A stretch of DNA of 64,000 nucleotides from Bifidobacterium ruminantium DSM 6489 (GTDB lineage: Bacteria; Actinomycetota; Actinomycetes; Actinomycetales; Bifidobacteriaceae), in the NCBI RefSeq assembly GCF_000770925.1, contig NZ_JDTK01000012.1, forward strand, positions 1 through 64,000, read 5' to 3'. The position numbers and the translations under genes are program-made. Below, in pieces: positions 10,334 through 18,294 of this stretch (its first letter is position 1; the number at the start of each line of letters is the position of its first letter). The notes beneath the pieces were generated by a model. That model worked only from the letters and a program-made list of their open reading frames with translations, did no database searches and had not been told where the DNA came from.

Positions 10334-11041
10334 TCATTCCTCCAGTCGCACACTCATCTCACGCAGATTTTGCGCACGATAATAATTATCCCCAGGCAAA
10401 CAGTTGAACAGCGACATGACCGATCCTGAAGTAGCGCTTCTTGTGAACGTACCCGGATAAAACAGCACCAATGGGCGATCATCGATGCGCCCTTGCAACG
10501 CGTTAAGCAGTGTATGCGCACGAATATACGGGTAGACCTTGCCGATTCCCGTAATGAATACGATATTGGCTCCGCCCTCGCTCTTGGCCTGCTCGTAATG
10601 ATCACGAATGGTATCAGGCAACTGAGCCGTATCCGCGCCCAACACGTTATCGAGCAGTCCTAAAAACTTATCCGTATGCGCATCCGACGAGACTTTTCTG
10701 TGGCGTTTTGCCTCCCTGTTAAGCACACGATCCAGAATGCCACGATTACCAAGAATCTCCAGAACAACATCGAATAAATCCAGAGTGAGCACCTGCGGAG
10801 CATAATCGCCATCATATTTCGGCGTCATCGTCTGCAGCTGACTCACCAATTGCCTGATATGTTCGGCGACCTCAAGCTCCTGCCTAGGCGGATAGTCATA
10901 AATATAATAAGGCTGCTCACCGGCCAATCCACTATTGGTCCGGAATGAACGGGACTCCATGATCTCGCGCAAATGAGCGAAATCAGCATCAATGTCACGG
11001 TGCTCATCGGCAGCTTCAACGCCTGCGATGAAATCGGTCAT
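10334..11041 (-). CDS. brxB: BREX protein BrxB (DUF1788)
   Basis: 235 residues from ATG 11041, chosen over the in-frame ATG at 11053 because a GGGGGA ribosome site precedes it. Sequence features match DUF1788: IYDYPPRQELEV, VLTLDLFDVVLEIL, FITGIGKVYPYIRAHTLL and LVLFYPGTF. BrxB is a small conserved BREX component required for function in known systems; its activity is unknown. It starts 18 bases after the brxA stop and precedes brxC, exactly the canonical brxA-brxB-brxC order. No sign of damage. Confidence 0.9.
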   Translation of the reverse strand: MTDFIAGVEAADEHRDIDADFAHLREIMESRSFRTNSGLAGEQPYYIYDYPPRQELEVAEHIRQLVSQLQTMTPKYDGDYAPQVLTLDLFDVVLEILGNRGILDRVLNREAKRHRKVSSDAHTDKFLGLLDNVLGADTAQLPDTIRDHYEQAKSEGGANIVFITGIGKVYPYIRAHTLLNALQGRIDDRPLVLFYPGTFTRSATSGSVMSLFNCLPGDNYYRAQNLREMSVRLEE

Positions 11042-11059
11042 GCTATCCCCCATTCGTAC

Positions 11060-11746
11060 TCACAAGGATGATTCACGCATCGGGAAAAACCCGAACGAAT
11101 CTGGTCTCTTCATAAGGATATCCGCCAAAGAAGGACTGGGTAGGAAGGAAACCACCGTGTTGGAATTTTTATCGAACAGATGGGCCTCAACCATGGCCTT
11201 GAACAGATTGGACCGGAGTTTCTTCGCCGTGCCCTCGCTTATGTTTTCCAGTTCGGGATGCCATGTGGCTTTGTCCGCAATGAACCGATCATAATCCTCA
11301 AAGTCCAGATGCGTATTGCCGGTAAGATAATGCTTTTTAAGTACTTCGCCGGCGAATTCTCCGACGATTGCGTAATAACGGCACATCGCGGTCCACATAA
11401 GTGCCTCGCGGTCGGATGTGGAGGAATCCGGGCCTGCCAAATATGCAAGCTCCCCAACCGTGAGTGCACTGAGCCGCCTAGTAGTTTCCGCCACAACGCG
11501 CCTGTTCGCGGAATCCGTGCGAATCGCAAGAACATTTTCCTCGATGGCCTGTTGGCGAATCGCAACAATGGACTTGCCCACCTCGGTTTGGGGAGAACGC
11601 TCAGCATCGCCGCCGCCTACATGATTCAGATGATTCAGATACATTTCCGCAAGCGCCCGGCCCTGCGAGGCAAGAAGTCCGCCGACAGTGAAGGAAAGCC
11701 GGTACCGCTCCCCCTGCGTCGCTTCCGCACCGTACGAGCCCGCCAT
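11060..11746 (-). CDS. brxA: BREX protein BrxA (DUF1819)
   Basis: 228 residues from ATG 11746, which has a strong GGGAGG site seven bases upstream; the longer reading from 11788 has none. DUF1819 features include YRLSFTVGGLL near the start and the C-terminal STVVSFLPSPS-like segment. BrxA is a small helical protein, reported to bind DNA, and is the first gene of type 1 BREX operons. It is the first gene of this operon too, so the promoter should lie in 11750-11960, where an inverted repeat (11789-11806) is present. No WYL-type BrxR regulator gene is seen upstream. Confidence 0.9.
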   Translation of the reverse strand: MAGSYGAEATQGERYRLSFTVGGLLASQGRALAEMYLNHLNHVGGGDAERSPQTEVGKSIVAIRQQAIEENVLAIRTDSANRRVVAETTRRLSALTVGELAYLAGPDSSTSDREALMWTAMCRYYAIVGEFAGEVLKKHYLTGNTHLDFEDYDRFIADKATWHPELENISEGTAKKLRSNLFKAMVEAHLFDKNSNTVVSFLPSPSLADILMKRPDSFGFFPMRESSL

Positions 11747-11788
11747 GCGTATTCCTCCCTTTGCTAAGACATCAACGTTAAGACACAA

Positions 11789-11806
11789 GAATATTTCAGA
11801 ATATTC
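11789..11806. promoter_or_regulatory. Inverted repeat upstream of brxA
   Basis: GAATATT-TCAG-AATATTC, a perfect 7-bp inverted repeat 43 bases upstream of the chosen brxA start. Its position in front of the first BREX gene makes it a candidate operator; no regulator gene is identified in the window. Confidence 0.4.
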
Positions 11807-11962
11807 CTAGGTCTGGAATAATCACGACATCCAAGTCATGCCTGCAACCCCTCACCGCATCATTTTGAAACCTCTTCCGATATTTACTGTTCAGCATTCT
11901 GGCAACAAGTAATATAGGTAGTGCACAAACTTAGAACGAGCTGAAGTCGAAGGAGACACACC

Positions 11963-12127
11963 ATGTTCAGTAAGGTCCGAAAAACAAGAAGTGATTGCAC
12001 TGTTGATACCTATGAAAAGAAGCACGATCTTCCAACTGGCACCATTCGAAACACAGACGGAAGAAAGGCCCGCAAGGACAAAAAGCTTGCGACACTCCGC
12101 AAAGAAACCGGGAAGGATTTCCGCTGA
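11963..12127 (+). CDS. Small basic protein, 54 residues, unknown function
   Basis: An open frame of 54 codons begins at ATG 11963 with an excellent ribosome site (AAGGAGACACACC) and ends at TGA 12127. The product is lysine/arginine rich (MFSKVRKTRSDCTVDTYEKK at the start, and DGRKARKDKKLATLRKETGK near the end) and has no membrane segment. A TAATAT element near 11908 could be its -10 box. It lies between the divergent BREX operon and the unknown gene at 12269. The strong start signal supports a real gene. I do not recognise the family; a nucleic-acid-binding role is only suggested by the charge. Confidence 0.6.
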   Translation: MFSKVRKTRSDCTVDTYEKKHDLPTGTIRNTDGRKARKDKKLATLRKETGKDFR

Positions 12128-12268
12128 AAATCTGCTTCTGGAGACGCGGCATCCCCCGAAAGACGTCCCAGGCAGAAGACACGCAACGATGTTTTCAGAC
12201 AACATCTGATCCGCCTTTTCTGAACTACACTGTTCCTAGAAGAGTTTCCGTGTTGAAAGGGGTAACCG

Positions 12269-12715
12269 ATGACGCGCAAAGGTGGGTCTCTGAAGGGGAT
12301 CGTCACATCGGCGGCGACCTATGCCGTCAAAACGGCGGTCGATATCGCGGTCAACCCGGAGAACATGCAGAAGGTGGCGCAGCTTGTCAGCGAGCAACAG
12401 GTAGGCAGCAAACTCAAGCAGGCCGCCACGAACATGCATCTGCCTGCCGCCCTTAGCCCATCAGCAAGAGTCGCCAAGCAACTTGACACCATCGAGGAGA
12501 CACTGGAGCAATATGCCGACCAATTTCCCGTAAACGCACCAGTCGAACGATGGAAGAGCACCCTGCAAAGCCTTCGTCTTATGGACACCATGAACAGATC
12601 CACAACCGGCAGCGAGCATAAGATCCGCTTGGAAAAGCTCCAGGCACAAACCGAGGCCCTGTTCAACGAGATCTTCCAGGCTCTCGACTCGGGCGATGCC
12701 CAGATCGAAGACTGA
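12269..12715 (+). CDS. Unrecognised helical protein, 148 residues
   Basis: Starts at ATG 12269 with GAAAGGGGTAACCG upstream. The protein is soluble and mostly helical, with a basic N-terminus, a hydrophobic stretch IVTSAATYAVKTAVDIAV (about residues 11-28) and a helical C-terminal half (KIRLEKLQAQTEALFNEIFQ). The next gene starts 102 bases later on the same strand, so the two may be co-transcribed. I cannot assign a family. Position beside a BREX operon and a toxin-antitoxin run suggests an accessory role but proves nothing. Confidence 0.7.
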   Translation: MTRKGGSLKGIVTSAATYAVKTAVDIAVNPENMQKVAQLVSEQQVGSKLKQAATNMHLPAALSPSARVAKQLDTIEETLEQYADQFPVNAPVERWKSTLQSLRLMDTMNRSTTGSEHKIRLEKLQAQTEALFNEIFQALDSGDAQIED

Positions 12716-12817
12716 CCACTTCCCCACCGCTTGCATACCTGTTCCCCGCCACTCCCAAGCGCATCAACGCACTTACCGGTCGTATACTGCTACCAGGTGG
12801 ATTTGAAGGGAATAACC

Positions 12818-14284
12818 ATGATCGACGACGATTCCAATGAACTCATCCCATTCGAAGGCGGAGACGGTGATGCCGATGCCAGCACCGGGAACAACAATCC
12901 AGACGACACGCAAAGCGTCACCATCATCCAAGACGAACAAGGCATCGTCTTCCTCGGCGACGCCGGTACCATAGATCTCTGGCTCAAGGACGAAGGCTTC
13001 GATTCCAAAGCATTCAAAGCCAAAGCCGTGCAGACCATCTCATCGGCCAGCAAAGGCGCACAGGCAGCCGGCAATGCCATGGCCGAAAGCGGACGCTGGG
13101 TAAAACTCACCAAGGAATCGGCCGAACTGGTTGCCAAATACGGCAAGAACTGTAAGAAGGGACCGTTCCAAGCCGGTGTTGTACGGCAACCGAACGGGCG
13201 CATCATCAAACATTTGAAATTTACCCAGCCTGGGCAACTCAACCCCGCTTTACTCACCGGTATCAGCGGCGTCATGGCACAGATGGCACTGGAACAGGCC
13301 GTCTCCGAGATCACCGATTACCTGAAGGAAATCGATGCGAAGCTCGACGACCTGCTGCGCGACCAGAAGGACCAGACCGTCAGCAAACTCGCCGGAATCT
13401 CCCACATGATTGACGAGACCATGCTCATCTACCAGCAGGTCGGTTCGATCAGCGAGACCACATGGTCCAAGGTGTCGGGATGCCCGCAGGGCATCGCCAC
13501 CATCCAGGCATATGCAATCGCCAAAATCAAGGGACTCACCGAAAAAGTAGAACGTGAGCAGGATCCCAAGCAGGTCCGCCCGCTGACCCAGCAGATTCGA
13601 CAGGAGATCCACCAGTGGTTGGGCATGCTCGCTTCTGCAGTCAGGATGCAGGATCAGGTCTCCTGCATCGAGCTCGCACGCGTATGCCAGGAGGAGCCGG
13701 AACAGCTCGAAGCGCACAAGAAGGGCATCGTGCTTGCCAGGAACAAGCGTCTTGCGGAAATCGAGCAGTCACTCAACGCATTGGGTAGGCAACTGGAAAC
13801 GAAGGCTGGAATCGTAGGCGGGAAGGTGCTGCTGAACCCATACAGTTCGCCTCATGCCATTGCCAACATCGAAAGCATCACCAGCGATCTCAATGTATTC
13901 GCCAGCACATTGCAACTTGAGCACATTCATCTGCATGTCGAAGACGGTCCCACTTGGATTCAAGCCGCGGGCAAGGTTGTAGACGACACCGGCAAGGCCT
14001 TGCAGAACGCCGGGCAGCAGACCGCGCACGCCGTCCAAGACGCCGGCAATGCGATAGCGAAGGGCGCTCAAGATACCGGTGCCGTCGTTACCAAGGGAAT
14101 GCAGGACGCCGGAAATCAAGCCTCACACATCGCGCAGGATGCGGGCAACGCCATCGCGAAAGGTGCCCAAGATGCAGGCGCTGGAATAGCAGACGGAGTG
14201 CAGCAGCTTGGCAAAGGCATCGCCAGCGGGTTAAAACAGCTCCCGGAAATCAAACTGCCCAAATTCGGGCGGGGCAAGAAATAA
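12818..14284 (+). CDS. Unrecognised protein with C-terminal amphipathic repeats, 488 residues
   Basis: Start ATG 12818 follows GAAGGGAATAACC; the frame is open 87 bases further upstream but without a comparable site. The N-terminal 50 residues are acidic. About residues 150-340 are strongly helical with coiled-coil character (AVSEITDYLKEIDAKLDDLL). From about 385 to 475 the chain becomes a run of ~11-residue amphipathic repeats rich in Ala, Gly and Gln, with DAGNAIAKGAQ occurring twice. Such tails resemble membrane-binding apolipoprotein-like helices, a resemblance rather than a family call. It follows the 12269 gene, perhaps as a two-gene unit. Confidence 0.7.
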   Translation: MIDDDSNELIPFEGGDGDADASTGNNNPDDTQSVTIIQDEQGIVFLGDAGTIDLWLKDEGFDSKAFKAKAVQTISSASKGAQAAGNAMAESGRWVKLTKESAELVAKYGKNCKKGPFQAGVVRQPNGRIIKHLKFTQPGQLNPALLTGISGVMAQMALEQAVSEITDYLKEIDAKLDDLLRDQKDQTVSKLAGISHMIDETMLIYQQVGSISETTWSKVSGCPQGIATIQAYAIAKIKGLTEKVEREQDPKQVRPLTQQIRQEIHQWLGMLASAVRMQDQVSCIELARVCQEEPEQLEAHKKGIVLARNKRLAEIEQSLNALGRQLETKAGIVGGKVLLNPYSSPHAIANIESITSDLNVFASTLQLEHIHLHVEDGPTWIQAAGKVVDDTGKALQNAGQQTAHAVQDAGNAIAKGAQDTGAVVTKGMQDAGNQASHIAQDAGNAIAKGAQDAGAGIADGVQQLGKGIASGLKQLPEIKLPKFGRGKK

Positions 14285-14344
14285 GCCGGAGAATATGGAA
14301 ACAACCCAACACAAGCTGGAATGTCATATTCAGAACCTTTCCCC

Positions 14345-14737
14345 TCAGATCCGCGGCACATCAAAAGGATCCTTCCCTGTAAGCTGCACCTGCGCCTGTT
14401 GTTCCACATATGGTTGTAGAATCGCCAACACCTCCGGTACTTCATGGGTTACGGCATAGTACAAGCAATCAAAATCAAGTCCGTCATAATCATGGGCGAT
14501 CCAGTCGCGCATGCCACTCACTCCACGCCATGGAACACCGGATTCCGATTCACGGAATTCTTTTGAGAGCTTCCTGGTGTGCTCTCCTGCTCTGGCAATC
14601 ACCATAGCCACGGCATTCTGTTTCTCATCATTCTCAGCGAATTCCTCAGCGCTTAGCCCTCCAAGGAATCGTTGCGCATCATGAAGAGCGCGGACTATCG
14701 CGACGATATGCAAGGCATCTTTTTCCGTCGTTTTCAT
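14345..14737 (-). CDS. hepT: HepT-like (DUF86) ribonuclease toxin
   Basis: 130 residues. The HEPN signature R-x4-H-x-Y is present as RDWIAHDY near residues 80-87, the catalytic motif of HepT toxins, which cleave RNA when not inhibited. The partner MntA lies immediately upstream (8-base gap) on the same strand. In the studied HepT/MntA pair the antitoxin AMPylates the tyrosine of this motif. The gene looks intact. The pair sits beside a BREX operon, typical of defence-rich regions. Confidence 0.9.
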   Translation of the reverse strand: MKTTEKDALHIVAIVRALHDAQRFLGGLSAEEFAENDEKQNAVAMVIARAGEHTRKLSKEFRESESGVPWRGVSGMRDWIAHDYDGLDFDCLYYAVTHEVPEVLAILQPYVEQQAQVQLTGKDPFDVPRI

Positions 14738-14745
14738 AACACACC

Positions 14746-15099
14746 TCAGATAATGCGGAACATCGGATTGGAGGTTATGGAATTGACGAATATCACACGC
14801 TGCATTTCAGCCAGTCTGTCCTGCAGTTCAGTGGTAATGTATCGTTTTTTCACCAAGTCGATCTCCCGACCAAAAGTCGATGCAAGATCATCACGCAAAG
14901 CCCACTCATCAATCATTGGATTGGCGGTGTCGTCAAACTGATAGATGAAATCGATATCCGAATCCGCATGCCCCTCCCCTCGAGCCATGGAACCGAACAG
15001 GTACAGTTCATTGACATGATGCCGCAGCGCGATAGGACGAGCAATCTCCGCTATCTGCTGCGGCATAGCGACCCGCGAAATCGCATCAAGCGCTTTCAT
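14746..15099 (-). CDS. mntA: MntA-like nucleotidyltransferase antitoxin
   Basis: 117 residues. The minimal nucleotidyltransferase motif GS-x9-D-x-D appears as GSMARGEGHADSDID near residues 36-50. MntA antitoxins transfer AMP to HepT. The start overlaps the ancestral stop of the broken mazF gene by four bases (ATGA), so three genes once formed one operon: mazF, mntA, hepT. No damage is seen in this gene. Confidence 0.88.
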   Translation of the reverse strand: MKALDAISRVAMPQQIAEIARPIALRHHVNELYLFGSMARGEGHADSDIDFIYQFDDTANPMIDEWALRDDLASTFGREIDLVKKRYITTELQDRLAEMQRVIFVNSITSNPMFRII

Positions 15100-15414
15100 A
15101 GAGCTAGAACATGTGCAAGTTTCTTTTCCACCTGGCGCATGACATCATCTTCCAAAATTCCAATGCGTTGGCCCAATGCCAAAGTGTGCACTGCAAGAAT
15201 CTTCTCCGTCATCACCCAACTTTTTAATCAAACCATTCTGCGTAGTAGGAGGAACTTTAACCCGGGTAGTCATATCATTCGACGTAAAAGAAGTCATCAG
15301 GCATACCACGGTAGAGTCAAAACCCTCGATTTCGTCATTCTGCACAACGACAACCGGCCGAGGCTTTTTCGCGTAACCATCAGCCAGCACAGTCCAGATT
15401 TCACCCCTCCTCAC
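15096..15414 (-). pseudogene. mazF: mazF-type toxin disrupted by a single-base frameshift
   Basis: The frame starting at GTG 15414 encodes a typical MazF beginning (RRGEIWTVLADGY, KPRPVVVVQND, VVCLMTSF). It then runs out of frame at a homopolymer of five A (plus-strand T run 15221-15225) and ends early at 15145 with an unrelated tail. With one base fewer in the run, the frame continues as SWVMTEKILAV...LGQRIGILEDDV, the expected MazF C-terminus, to TGA 15096-15098, overlapping the mntA start. The restored protein would have about 105 residues, the family size. Either the toxin is inactive, or the run is a sequencing error or slippage site. Confidence 0.8.
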
Positions 15415-15557
15415 CAACGCTCATACTCGCCATAATCGCCAAACGGTGCCACAAATAAGCCAACAAGCGTTTTTAGAGGACTATTCGTGTGATGTTGCGC
15501 TCTATCATTGATAAAGGATCCAGCAATCGCATACCGTAAGGAATCACATGCGCTATT
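15411..15557 (-). pseudogene. C-terminal remnant of the antitoxin paired with mazF
   Basis: A frame open from 15557 to the TGA at 15411-15413 encodes 48 residues ending LFVAPFGDYGEYERW. It has no ATG and no full N-terminus: an in-frame TGA (15558-15560) precedes it, and it overlaps the start of the divergent 15548 gene. Its stop overlaps the mazF GTG start as GTGA, the usual arrangement of an antitoxin-toxin pair. I read it as the surviving tail of the cognate antitoxin; the sequence is too short for a family name. Confidence 0.55.
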
Positions 15558-16366
15558 TCACTTCGGACACGCATTTCGGCCACCCTCTGGTCACCGCACT
15601 GCGCGGATTCCTGAACAATGGCAGGCTCCGCACCGAATACCGTGATGTCTGGCAGGCGCAGGGTCGCGCCGCCGCGCACGCATGGATCAAACAATACGTA
15701 CGCGACAATCAGACGTCGTTCAAAGCCATGTGCGACATCGAACGCCATGAGAATACCATCATCGGCAACATCAACAAGCTCGTTGGACGCGACGACGAAC
15801 TATGGATTCTCGGCGACCTCTCCTACCGATGCACCGTCGAGCACACGCTTGACTGTCTGCACCGCATCAACTGCCGGCATCTGCACATGATCATCGGCAA
15901 CCACGACCGCAACTTCCGGCTCCGCTCCAACGACGTGTTGTATGCGGACGTGTTCGAAACCATCGACGATTACCGTGAGATCGATATGACGCTGCCGCTG
16001 CTCGGCGATTCGAGCGAGTCCACGGGCCGGACCGCACCTCAGACCACGCTGCAGACGGTTGGCATGAGTCATTTCCCGCGCTTGTCGTCAATGCTGCAGG
16101 AACATGACGATTGGCCCGGGAACTGGAACGAGTTCGCGGATGATGCGCCCGACTGCGAGGGTTGGCTGCTATATGGTCACACGCATCAGGATGTTCCCGA
16201 CGGCACCGACCCGCGTTGCGTGAACGTCGGTCTGGACGCGTGGAATCTCAAGCCCGTAAGCGAGCGGCAGATTTTCGAATGGTTCATGGATTCGATTCAG
16301 CAGAATCCAACGTCAGACGGCTCCATACCCTGTGTTCCAGCGCAAAGGCAGAAAGCCGCCCGTTGA
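15548..16366 (+). CDS. Metallophosphoesterase family protein
   Basis: 272 residues from ATG 15548 with AAGGAATCAC upstream. All calcineurin-type metal motifs are in order: SDTHFGH (residues 6-12), GDLS near 95, GNHD near 117 and GHTH near 210. These hydrolyse phosphomono- or phosphodiesters using two metal ions; the substrate cannot be told from sequence. It starts over the antitoxin remnant, so its 5' boundary may be a deletion junction. No membrane segment. The C-terminal ~20 residues after the domain look unstructured. Confidence 0.85.
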   Translation: MRYFTSDTHFGHPLVTALRGFLNNGRLRTEYRDVWQAQGRAAAHAWIKQYVRDNQTSFKAMCDIERHENTIIGNINKLVGRDDELWILGDLSYRCTVEHTLDCLHRINCRHLHMIIGNHDRNFRLRSNDVLYADVFETIDDYREIDMTLPLLGDSSESTGRTAPQTTLQTVGMSHFPRLSSMLQEHDDWPGNWNEFADDAPDCEGWLLYGHTHQDVPDGTDPRCVNVGLDAWNLKPVSERQIFEWFMDSIQQNPTSDGSIPCVPAQRQKAAR

Positions 16367-16539
16367 ATCCGAAACGCCACGTCGTCACAGAGGAATCGCT
16401 CACGGACACCATGCCAAGCTCTGGATTCCGGTCAGACGGTATGATGGCCACGATAAAACGTTGCCCGAAGAATATTGCGACAGGACAATGTCCTACAAGC
16501 CAATCGGCATAGTCCACGAAGACAAGCAAGGAGACTGAC

Positions 16540-17250
16540 ATGTCAGCAGCCGAAGGAAAGCACATCGCGATCGTCACCGGAAGCGCCCTGGGTCTGGGCT
16601 ATGAGCTGGCGCGCCAGCTCATCAGCAAGGGTTGGCTGGTAGCCGGCATAGACTTCAACGCCGAACGCCAGGCCGAGCTTGCCGACAGATTCGGTTCCGA
16701 CAGCTATCGCGCATTCGTCGGCGACGTTTCCGACGAGACCTTTGTGAACGACGCCATCGCCGAAATCGCGCAGCTCGGCCATATCGACCTGTTGATCAAC
16801 AATGCCGGCCAGCCCTCGTTCAAGGTGCCGACCGGCTACGTCGCGGCCGACGTGGACAAGTGCCTGAAGGGCCTCAAAGGCATGATCCTGTGGAGTGTGG
16901 CGACGTTGAAGGCCTGCGGCGAGCAGAATCTGAAGATCGCCAATGTGATGAGCACCGCCGCCACGCGCGGCAACGCCAATGAATCCGTGTACTGCGCGAC
17001 CAAGTGGGGCGAGAAGGGATACACGCAGAGCCTGAAGGCCGCCTACAAGGGCACGAGCGTGAAGGTGGTGGGTGTCTACCCCGGCGGCATCGACACCGAT
17101 TTCTACCGCGACAGCCACGATTACGTGTCGCTCGACAAGCAGCATTCCTTCATGAGCCCGGCCGAACTCGCCGAGGTGATCCTGTTCAATCTCGTCAACG
17201 AGGCGAATCTCACCGTCTCCGACATCCTCATCGAGCGCAACTACCGATAA
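16540..17250 (+). CDS. Short-chain dehydrogenase/reductase (SDR)
   Basis: 236 residues from ATG 16540 with AAGGAGACTGAC upstream. Classical SDR layout: cofactor-binding TGSALGLG near residues 14-21, NNAG near 87, active-site YCATKWGEK (Tyr-x3-Lys) near 150, and PGGIDTDFY downstream of it. It should be an NAD(P)-dependent oxidoreductase; substrate unknown. It stands alone between the phosphoesterase and the oppositely directed ECF gene. Confidence 0.88.
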   Translation: MSAAEGKHIAIVTGSALGLGYELARQLISKGWLVAGIDFNAERQAELADRFGSDSYRAFVGDVSDETFVNDAIAEIAQLGHIDLLINNAGQPSFKVPTGYVAADVDKCLKGLKGMILWSVATLKACGEQNLKIANVMSTAATRGNANESVYCATKWGEKGYTQSLKAAYKGTSVKVVGVYPGGIDTDFYRDSHDYVSLDKQHSFMSPAELAEVILFNLVNEANLTVSDILIERNYR

Positions 17251-17374
17251 GCCCCACCCGCGGAGCCTTGGCGCTTCTCGAATGGCACACGGTTCACCAG
17301 ATCGGCCACGGTTCCACCCCGACCGTCCCACAGCCCAACGTGCGAAGCGGCAGGAACGGAACCATCCGGGACAT

Positions 17375-18031
17375 TCACCGTCCGGAGGCGAAGCGGCCCA
17401 GGACGCCGGATCGCGCCAACGCGCGGCACAGACCCCATGAGCCGAAACCTGCGAACACCAACGCGCTCAACAGCTCGCACACGGTGCCGATGAGGCCGCG
17501 TGGGCTGAAGAACGAGAACGCCTGATAGTAGAAGAACAGCAGGTAGAAGTTGTATACGATGCCGATCGCCATGGCCGACAGCAATGTGACGCCAAGCGTC
17601 CAACGACGGTAGCGGAACAGGGCGAACACCGCTTCGGCAGCCACCGCCTGCACGAGCGCGATCACCACCAGGCTCACGCTGTATTTCGTGCCGAGCACCA
17701 CTTCGATGAACGAGGCGACCAGAAGCACATAGGCGGAGGCTCCCGGCTTGCGCACAATCAGCAATCCAAGGGTAGCCGGGAAATAGAACAACGCGTGCAG
17801 CAACGCGGCGGAGCCCGGAAGAATCAGCGTCAGCAGCGGGAAAAGACCATACGACAGACCATCAAACACCCAGAACATCACTCCCGACATCACGCCGACC
17901 GCCGCGCCGACGGCGATGTCGACCACACGCCATGCAAGCGTTCCGCGTGTTTCCTTCGACGTTTCCCGGGAACGTCCCGCAGCCTTCGCATCCGTATCAT
18001 GGGCAATCGTTTTGGGGAATGGCTCCGCCAT
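17375..18031 (-). CDS. ECF transporter S component, YkoE-like
   Basis: 218 residues, start ATG 18031 with GAGAAGGATTCATT upstream. After a charged ~30-residue head come about five to six hydrophobic helices. The opening of the membrane part (WRVVDIAVGAAVGVMSGVMF) fits the YkoE family, S-components linked to thiamine or hydroxymethylpyrimidine uptake. The ATPase and T subunits are not adjacent here. No TPP riboswitch core was found upstream. A TATAAT box on the minus strand (plus positions 18139-18144) may be its promoter, directly next to the end of the IS element. Confidence 0.75.
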   Translation of the reverse strand: MAEPFPKTIAHDTDAKAAGRSRETSKETRGTLAWRVVDIAVGAAVGVMSGVMFWVFDGLSYGLFPLLTLILPGSAALLHALFYFPATLGLLIVRKPGASAYVLLVASFIEVVLGTKYSVSLVVIALVQAVAAEAVFALFRYRRWTLGVTLLSAMAIGIVYNFYLLFFYYQAFSFFSPRGLIGTVCELLSALVFAGFGSWGLCRALARSGVLGRFASGR

Positions 18032-18159
18032 AATGAATCCTTCTCTCGGTCGATGCCGCGCACCGTGAATTGGAGATCGCGGCGTTCACCGTGGGCCGCT
18101 CCTCGACCTGCGCAGCCCGGGCAGGAGCGACATGCGACATTATACGAGCGGCTCGCATC

Positions 18160-18294
18160 TTGACACTCCCGTGGTTGAAACCACGGGATTCCTGCGAACT
18201 GGGCTTGCTTGCACTCGGGCGTTAGGTCCGAGTGCAGCGGCTTCCCATATCTGGCAGGCTATCCCCGATTGTCGGTCGGTTCCTCTTTTTGCGG
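18160..18294 (-). ncRNA. Right end and probable omega-RNA scaffold of the IS element
   Basis: Non-coding stretch downstream of tnpB with two clear hairpins on the minus strand: arms CACTCGGAC/GCCCGAGTG-like near 18210-18234 and the GTGGTTTCAACCAC stem at 18170-18185. In IS605 elements this region is transcribed as the guide RNA used by TnpB, with the guide being the flanking sequence just past the right end (here reading minus from 18159). Identification rests on position and hairpins; the exact 5' end is unknown and probably lies inside tnpB. Confidence 0.5.

Noticed and set aside
18032-18160. Possible TPP riboswitch ahead of the YkoE-like gene
   Set aside because: Neither CTGAGA nor the ACCTGATCTGG-type core is present.
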